Positions 60,412 through 64,000 of a stretch of DNA of 64,000 nt are shown piece after piece. A program made the position numbers and the translations under genes. Where the stretch lies: contig JAVJNS010000002.1 in assembly GCA_040217155.1 (NCBI GenBank), forward strand, positions 1 to 64,000. The letters run 5' to 3'. Position 1 is the stretch's first letter; every line of letters begins with the position of its first letter. This stretch comes from Pelagibius sp040217155. Lineage in GTDB: Bacteria > Pseudomonadota > Alphaproteobacteria > Kiloniellales > Kiloniellaceae. A model generated the notes under the pieces. It ran no database searches and was not told where the DNA came from. It saw nothing but the letters and a program-made list of their open reading frames with translations.

Positions 60412-62133
60412 TCAGCGGCGCTTCTGCTTGAACGAGATTTGCGGTTTCAGGACGGCGCCCTGGCCGGGCAGGGCGACGGTGGCCGGCTGCCCGGCGGGCG
60501 CCTTGCCGGCAGGCGCCTTGGCGGCGGATTGGGCTCTCGCCGCCGCCGGGGCCGCCGCCGGGGCCGCCGCCGCCGGGGCCTCGCCGCGCAGCTGGGTCAG
60601 CAGGGTCTTGTGGTCGGGCAGCGCCTTCACGGTCTGCTCGATGCCCTGGCGCACCTGGGCCACGTAGCGGCGCCAGCGGTCGCGGTCGAGGGCGACGCCG
60701 CAGGCCGGCGGGCCGTCGGCATAGCCGGTCTCGTGCACCTTCTTGCCGAGCAGCACCGCCTGGTAGACGCGGTGCGAGAACAGCGAGGCCGAGGCGAGGT
60801 CGTGGCGCGTCGGCAGCGCGTGCCGCCACAGCGCCAGGTTGGCGGCCAGCGAGTCGGGGACGTCGAGCCCCTCGCGGGCGTCGATCCAGTATTGGCTGTC
60901 GGTGCGGTTGCCGAGCGCGTAGTGCAGGCAGATGAAGTCGCGCACCTCGTCGTAGAGCTGGGTCGAAATCTTGTTGTAGCGCGCGCACAGCGGCGGCGCG
61001 AAATCGCGGTCGGGGAAGTAGGCCATGAGCCAGCGCAGCGACATCTCGATCATGTAGATGGCGGTCGACTCGAGCGGCTCGACGAAGCCGCCGGACAGGC
61101 CGATGGCGATGCAGTTCTTGACCCAGGGATTGCGAGTGCGCCCGACCCGCATGGGGATGACGCGCGGCTGGGCGTCCTTGCCCGGGTCATTGCCGGTCGC
61201 GCGCAGATGGGCGAGCAGCTCGTCGCAGGCTTCGTCGTCGCCGCGGTGGGCGCTGGAGAAGACGTAGCCGGTGCCGACGCGGTTGTAGAGCGGCACCCGC
61301 CAGACCCAGCCTGAACTCAGCGCCGTCGAGCGGGTCAGCGGCTCGAGCCGCTTCGGATCGGGGTGGGGGATCTGGATCGCCGCGGCGCGGTCGTTGGCCA
61401 GGTAGTTGGAATAGTCGACGAAGGGCTCGCCGAGCGCCTGGTTGATGAGCACGCCGCGAAAGCCGGTGCAGTCGATGACCAGCTCGACCGGCAGCCGCGC
61501 CCGCTGCTTCAGGGTGAGGGCGGCGATGAAGCCGCGCTCGTCCTTTTCGATGTCGACCACGTCGTCGCGGAGGTGCTCGACGCCGCGCCCGATGCAGATG
61601 TCGCGCAGCAGGCCGGCGAAGAGCGCCGCGTCGAGGTGATAGGCGAAGCCGACGCCCTCGTCGTATTCCGGGGCGCCCAGGGCGCGCGGCCCCTTGGCGG
61701 CGCGGCCGAGGTCGAGCGCCGGGGTGATGACGTCGGAGAAGTCGCGTCCGCCGGCGCCGAAGCGCAGGAAGTGGTGCGCCGCGTCGATGCCGCCGAGCAG
61801 CGGGCCCTCGTTGAAGGAGTTGATGTAGGCGACGCGCTTGCCGTGGCGGTCGCGGTTCCAGTTGTCGAACAGCACGCCGAGCTTGAACGAGGCGTTGCAG
61901 CGCTTGAAGAAGTCGCGCTCCGAGATGCCGGCCAGCTTGAGCAGCCGCGGCATCGCCGGCACCGTGGCCTCGCCGACGCCGACGGTGGCGACGCTGGGCG
62001 ACTCGATGAGGGTGATGCGCCGCGACTCCGGGTCCTCCGCCGGCGCCTTCCAGTAGGTGCCGAGCAGCAGCGCCGTCATCCAGCCGGCGGTGCCGCCGCC
62101 GACGATGGTGACCTGCTCGATCCGCTCACCCAT
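60412..62133 (-). CDS. Flavin-dependent tryptophan-halogenase family protein
   Basis: About 573 residues. Visible family motifs are GGGTAGWM (FAD binding), GVGEATVP, WVWRVPLYNRVGTGYVFSS (halogenase WxWxxP) and GGFVEPLESTAIYM. In PrnA the catalytic residues are Lys79 (NGAFK) and Glu346 (LEPLEST). The matching lysine in NASFK and glutamate in VEPLEST are both present, so halogenation chemistry is possible. The last ~55 residues are a low-complexity Ala/Pro/Lys tail not found in PrnA. No flavin reductase or biosynthetic cluster is next to it. ATG 62133 has GGGGGG upstream; ATG 62148 is an alternative. Confidence 0.9.
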   Translation of the reverse strand: MGERIEQVTIVGGGTAGWMTALLLGTYWKAPAEDPESRRITLIESPSVATVGVGEATVPAMPRLLKLAGISERDFFKRCNASFKLGVLFDNWNRDRHGKRVAYINSFNEGPLLGGIDAAHHFLRFGAGGRDFSDVITPALDLGRAAKGPRALGAPEYDEGVGFAYHLDAALFAGLLRDICIGRGVEHLRDDVVDIEKDERGFIAALTLKQRARLPVELVIDCTGFRGVLINQALGEPFVDYSNYLANDRAAAIQIPHPDPKRLEPLTRSTALSSGWVWRVPLYNRVGTGYVFSSAHRGDDEACDELLAHLRATGNDPGKDAQPRVIPMRVGRTRNPWVKNCIAIGLSGGFVEPLESTAIYMIEMSLRWLMAYFPDRDFAPPLCARYNKISTQLYDEVRDFICLHYALGNRTDSQYWIDAREGLDVPDSLAANLALWRHALPTRHDLASASLFSHRVYQAVLLGKKVHETGYADGPPACGVALDRDRWRRYVAQVRQGIEQTVKALPDHKTLLTQLRGEAPAAAAPAAAPAAARAQSAAKAPAGKAPAGQPATVALPGQGAVLKPQISFKQKRR

Positions 62134-62240
62134 GGTTTCCCCCCGCATGACGGCCCCGCTTCCCGGGCGCCAGTGTCCCCCGCCGGCCGGCCCCGGTCAA
62201 CCGGACGCCGCCGCGGCGCCGCCGAAGCGGCGCGCAGGGG

Positions 62241-62279
62241 ACGTTCCCGGGGGACGTTCCCGGGGGGCCTTCCCGGGGG
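62241..62279. repeat. Three tandem 13-bp repeats in the divergent halogenase/kinase gap
   Basis: ACGTTCCCGGGGG twice (62241-62253, 62254-62266) and a third copy with GCC replacing ACG at its start (62267-62279). CGCGCAG flanks the array on both sides (62231-62237 and 62281-62287). Confidence 0.85.
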
Positions 62280-62375
62280 GCGCGCAGTTGCCTGGCGCGG
62301 TGCAACCTGTCACAGTCGCGCTCCGGCCAAGCCCGTGGCGAATCGACAGGAACCAGAGCCCATGACGGTGGACCC

Positions 62376-64000
62376 ATGACGGTGGAATTACGGCCCACCG
62401 CGGTCGGCCGTCCGGCGGTGCCGGCGTCCCGGCGCGACTGGCTGTGGGTCGGCGCCGGCGTCGCGGTTTCCCTGGCCGCCTTCCTCGTCGACGTGACGAC
62501 GCCGCGCGGCGTGGCGGCGGGCGTGTTCCCGCACTTCGTCGCCATCGGGCTGAGCGCGCCGACGGCGGCACGCCTGGCGCCCTACGCCCTCGCCGGCCTG
62601 GCCACGGTCCTGACCCTGGCGGGGCTGGCCTTCGTCGACGGCGGCGCCCCGGCCATCCTCCTGGTCAACCGGGCCTTCCTGGTCGCCAGCTACTGGCTGG
62701 TGGCGTTCCTGGTGCACCAGAAGCAGGTGGCGGACTGGAAGCTGCTGCAAGGCTACGCCGGCCTCGAGGACAGCGTCCGGCAGCGCACCAGCGAGCTGGC
62801 GGACAGCGAGAGCCGGCTGCGGCTGATCACCGACCGGCTGCCGGCGCTGATCGCCTATGTCGACGCCGAGGAGCGCTATGCCTTCGTCAATGCCTACTAC
62901 GAGGAAGCGATCGGGGCGGCGACCGACAAGGTGTTCGGCCGCCATATTCGCGAGGTGATGGGCGAGGCCGCCTACGCGGTCGTCGCGCCCAACGTCCGGC
63001 GGGTGCTGGCGGGCGAGGTGGTGCGCTGCGCCATCCATCTGCCGACGCCCAAGGGCGAGCGCAATTTTCGCGTCACCTACCTGCCGGACCGCGATGCCTC
63101 GGGCGCGGTCGCCGGCTTCGTCCTGCTGGCGCTCGACGTGTCCGAGGAGGAAGACCTGCAGCGCAAGCTGGAACAGGCGCAGAAGCTCGAGGCGGTGGGC
63201 CAGCTCAGCGGCGGCATCGCGCACGACTTCAACAACCTGCTCGGCGTCATCATCGGCAACCTGGAGCTGGCCTCGGCGCGCGCCGGGGACGATCTCAAGC
63301 GCTATCTCGACGCCGCCATGCTGTCGGCCGAACGCGGCGCCTCGCTGACCCGCCGTCTGCTGGCCTTCGCGCGGCGCCAGCCGCTGCAGCCCTCGGTGAT
63401 CGACGCCAACGCGGTGATCCGCTCGATGGAGGAAATGCTCGACCGCAGCCTCGGGGCGCGGATCGAGGTCGCCTTCGCGCGGGCCGCCGGGCTGTGGCCG
63501 ACGCTGGCCGACGCCCATCAGCTCGAGGCGGCGATCCTCAACCTGGCGCTCAACGCGCGCGACGCCATGCCCGAGGGCGGCCGGCTCGGCATCACCACCG
63601 GGCACCAACAGCTCGACGCCGAGGGCGCCGCGGCGCTGGGTCTGCCGGCCGGCGACTACGTGTCGATCACCCTGAGCGACAGCGGCATCGGCATGAACGC
63701 CGACACCCGGGCGCGGGCCTTCGAGCCGTTCTTCACCACCAAGGCCTTCGGCAGGGGCTCCGGTCTCGGCCTGCCGATGGTCTACGGCTTCGCCAAGCAG
63801 TCCGGCGGCACGGTGACCCTGGACAGCGTGCCGGGCGAGGGCAGCTCGGTGCGCATCTACCTGCCGCGCGCCGCCGCCGCCGCGACCGCCGAGGCGCCGG
63901 CGGCGCCCGCCGACAGCGCGCCGCCGCTCGGCCAGGGCAGCGCGGTGCTGCTGGTCGAGGACGATGCGGCCCTGCGCGCCGTCGTGGTGGCCATGCTGGA
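62376..64000 (+). CDS. Hybrid PAS-domain sensor histidine kinase, 3'-truncated by window edge
   Basis: At least 541 residues. Three or four membrane helices lie at residues 24-115 (DWLWVGAGVAVSLAAFLVDV, then LAPYALAGLATVLTLAGLAFV). A coiled coil and a PAS domain follow (LRLITDRLPALIAYVDAEERYAFVNAYYEEAIG, about 148-180). HisKA has the phospho-acceptor in GGIAHDFNNLLG near residue 283. The HATPase has NLALNARDAM, DSGIGM and GSGLGLPMVYGFAKQSGG. After an Ala/Pro linker a receiver domain begins (AVLLVEDDAAL) and is cut by the window end. Start at ATG 62376, within a 14-bp tandem duplication. Confidence 0.92.
   Translation, partial: MTVELRPTAVGRPAVPASRRDWLWVGAGVAVSLAAFLVDVTTPRGVAAGVFPHFVAIGLSAPTAARLAPYALAGLATVLTLAGLAFVDGGAPAILLVNRAFLVASYWLVAFLVHQKQVADWKLLQGYAGLEDSVRQRTSELADSESRLRLITDRLPALIAYVDAEERYAFVNAYYEEAIGAATDKVFGRHIREVMGEAAYAVVAPNVRRVLAGEVVRCAIHLPTPKGERNFRVTYLPDRDASGAVAGFVLLALDVSEEEDLQRKLEQAQKLEAVGQLSGGIAHDFNNLLGVIIGNLELASARAGDDLKRYLDAAMLSAERGASLTRRLLAFARRQPLQPSVIDANAVIRSMEEMLDRSLGARIEVAFARAAGLWPTLADAHQLEAAILNLALNARDAMPEGGRLGITTGHQQLDAEGAAALGLPAGDYVSITLSDSGIGMNADTRARAFEPFFTTKAFGRGSGLGLPMVYGFAKQSGGTVTLDSVPGEGSSVRIYLPRAAAAATAEAPAAPADSAPPLGQGSAVLLVEDDAALRAVVVAML

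Overview
The window is almost entirely protein-coding, GC-rich DNA from a proteobacterium. From about 4.2 kb onward the gene content and order (recA then alaS with icd nearby, IalB-family protein, psd-pssA pair, LysM/Ig protein, CbtAB under a cobalamin riboswitch, phnCDE behind a Pho box, paired sarcosine/dimethylglycine dehydrogenase-like flavoproteins, REP-like intergenic palindromes) point to an alphaproteobacterium, most likely in or near the Rhodospirillales. The first ~4.1 kb (guaA, a beta-barrel protein, tadA, pncC, thpR, 5' half of recA) is arranged as in gammaproteobacteria. RecA itself reads gamma-like in its first half and alpha-like in its second, so the window may contain a join between two genomes inside recA (roughly 4150-4330).

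Layout. 1-4.7 kb: purine synthesis, tRNA editing, NMN amidase, RNA 2H phosphoesterase, RecA. 4.8-13.9 kb: IalB-like protein, alaS, an EamA transporter, a GcvA-like regulator, MscS channel, cyclophilin, icd, LOG protein. 14-18.3 kb: two c-type cytochromes, a LysM protein, an MFS transporter. 18.3-25.5 kb: phospholipid synthesis (psd, pssA) and an RND efflux pump with a PadR regulator and a strong PadR-type operator. 25.7-29 kb: an orphan FlgC-like protein, two very small genes, then riboswitch-cbtB-cbtA-DUF1636. 29-29.8 kb: a plsY gene that looks cyanobacterial and is much lower in GC. 29.9-35.2 kb: an Lrp regulator divergent from a PDH-E1-like enzyme, a Rieske oxygenase and a TetR-like regulator. 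35.4-38.4 kb: phosphonate transporter. 38.5-45.3 kb: NTF2-like protein, GST/HxlR pair, FrcBCA-like sugar transporter, a methyltransferase flanked by a duplicated 3' end of a DUF427 gene. 45.4-53.8 kb: PAS protein, cysteine-rich unknown, FAH-family enzyme, XRE-cupin regulator with elaborate repeats, and two large one-carbon flavoproteins.

53.9-58.9 kb is an accessory island of clearly lower GC (two sampled 60-base lines count 33/60 and 26/60 against 44/60 in the flank). It carries a ubiquitin-like modification operon on the minus strand (multi-ubiquitin-domain protein, ThiF/E1-like adenylyltransferase, DUF6527 protein). Divergent to it is a translationally coupled operon of a sigma-70-like factor, a small helical acidic protein and an ImmA/IrrE metallopeptidase, and then a CoiA-like nuclease follows. 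The two operons share a 217-base intergenic region with overlapping palindromes. This is the most interesting system here: a minimal bacterial ubiquitin-like pathway apparently paired with a protease-controlled sigma-factor switch. 59.2-64 kb returns to high-GC DNA with a DUF1523 protein, a thioesterase, a flavin-dependent tryptophan-halogenase-family enzyme and a hybrid histidine kinase cut off by the window end.

No tRNA, rRNA, CRISPR array, transposase or integrase was recognised.
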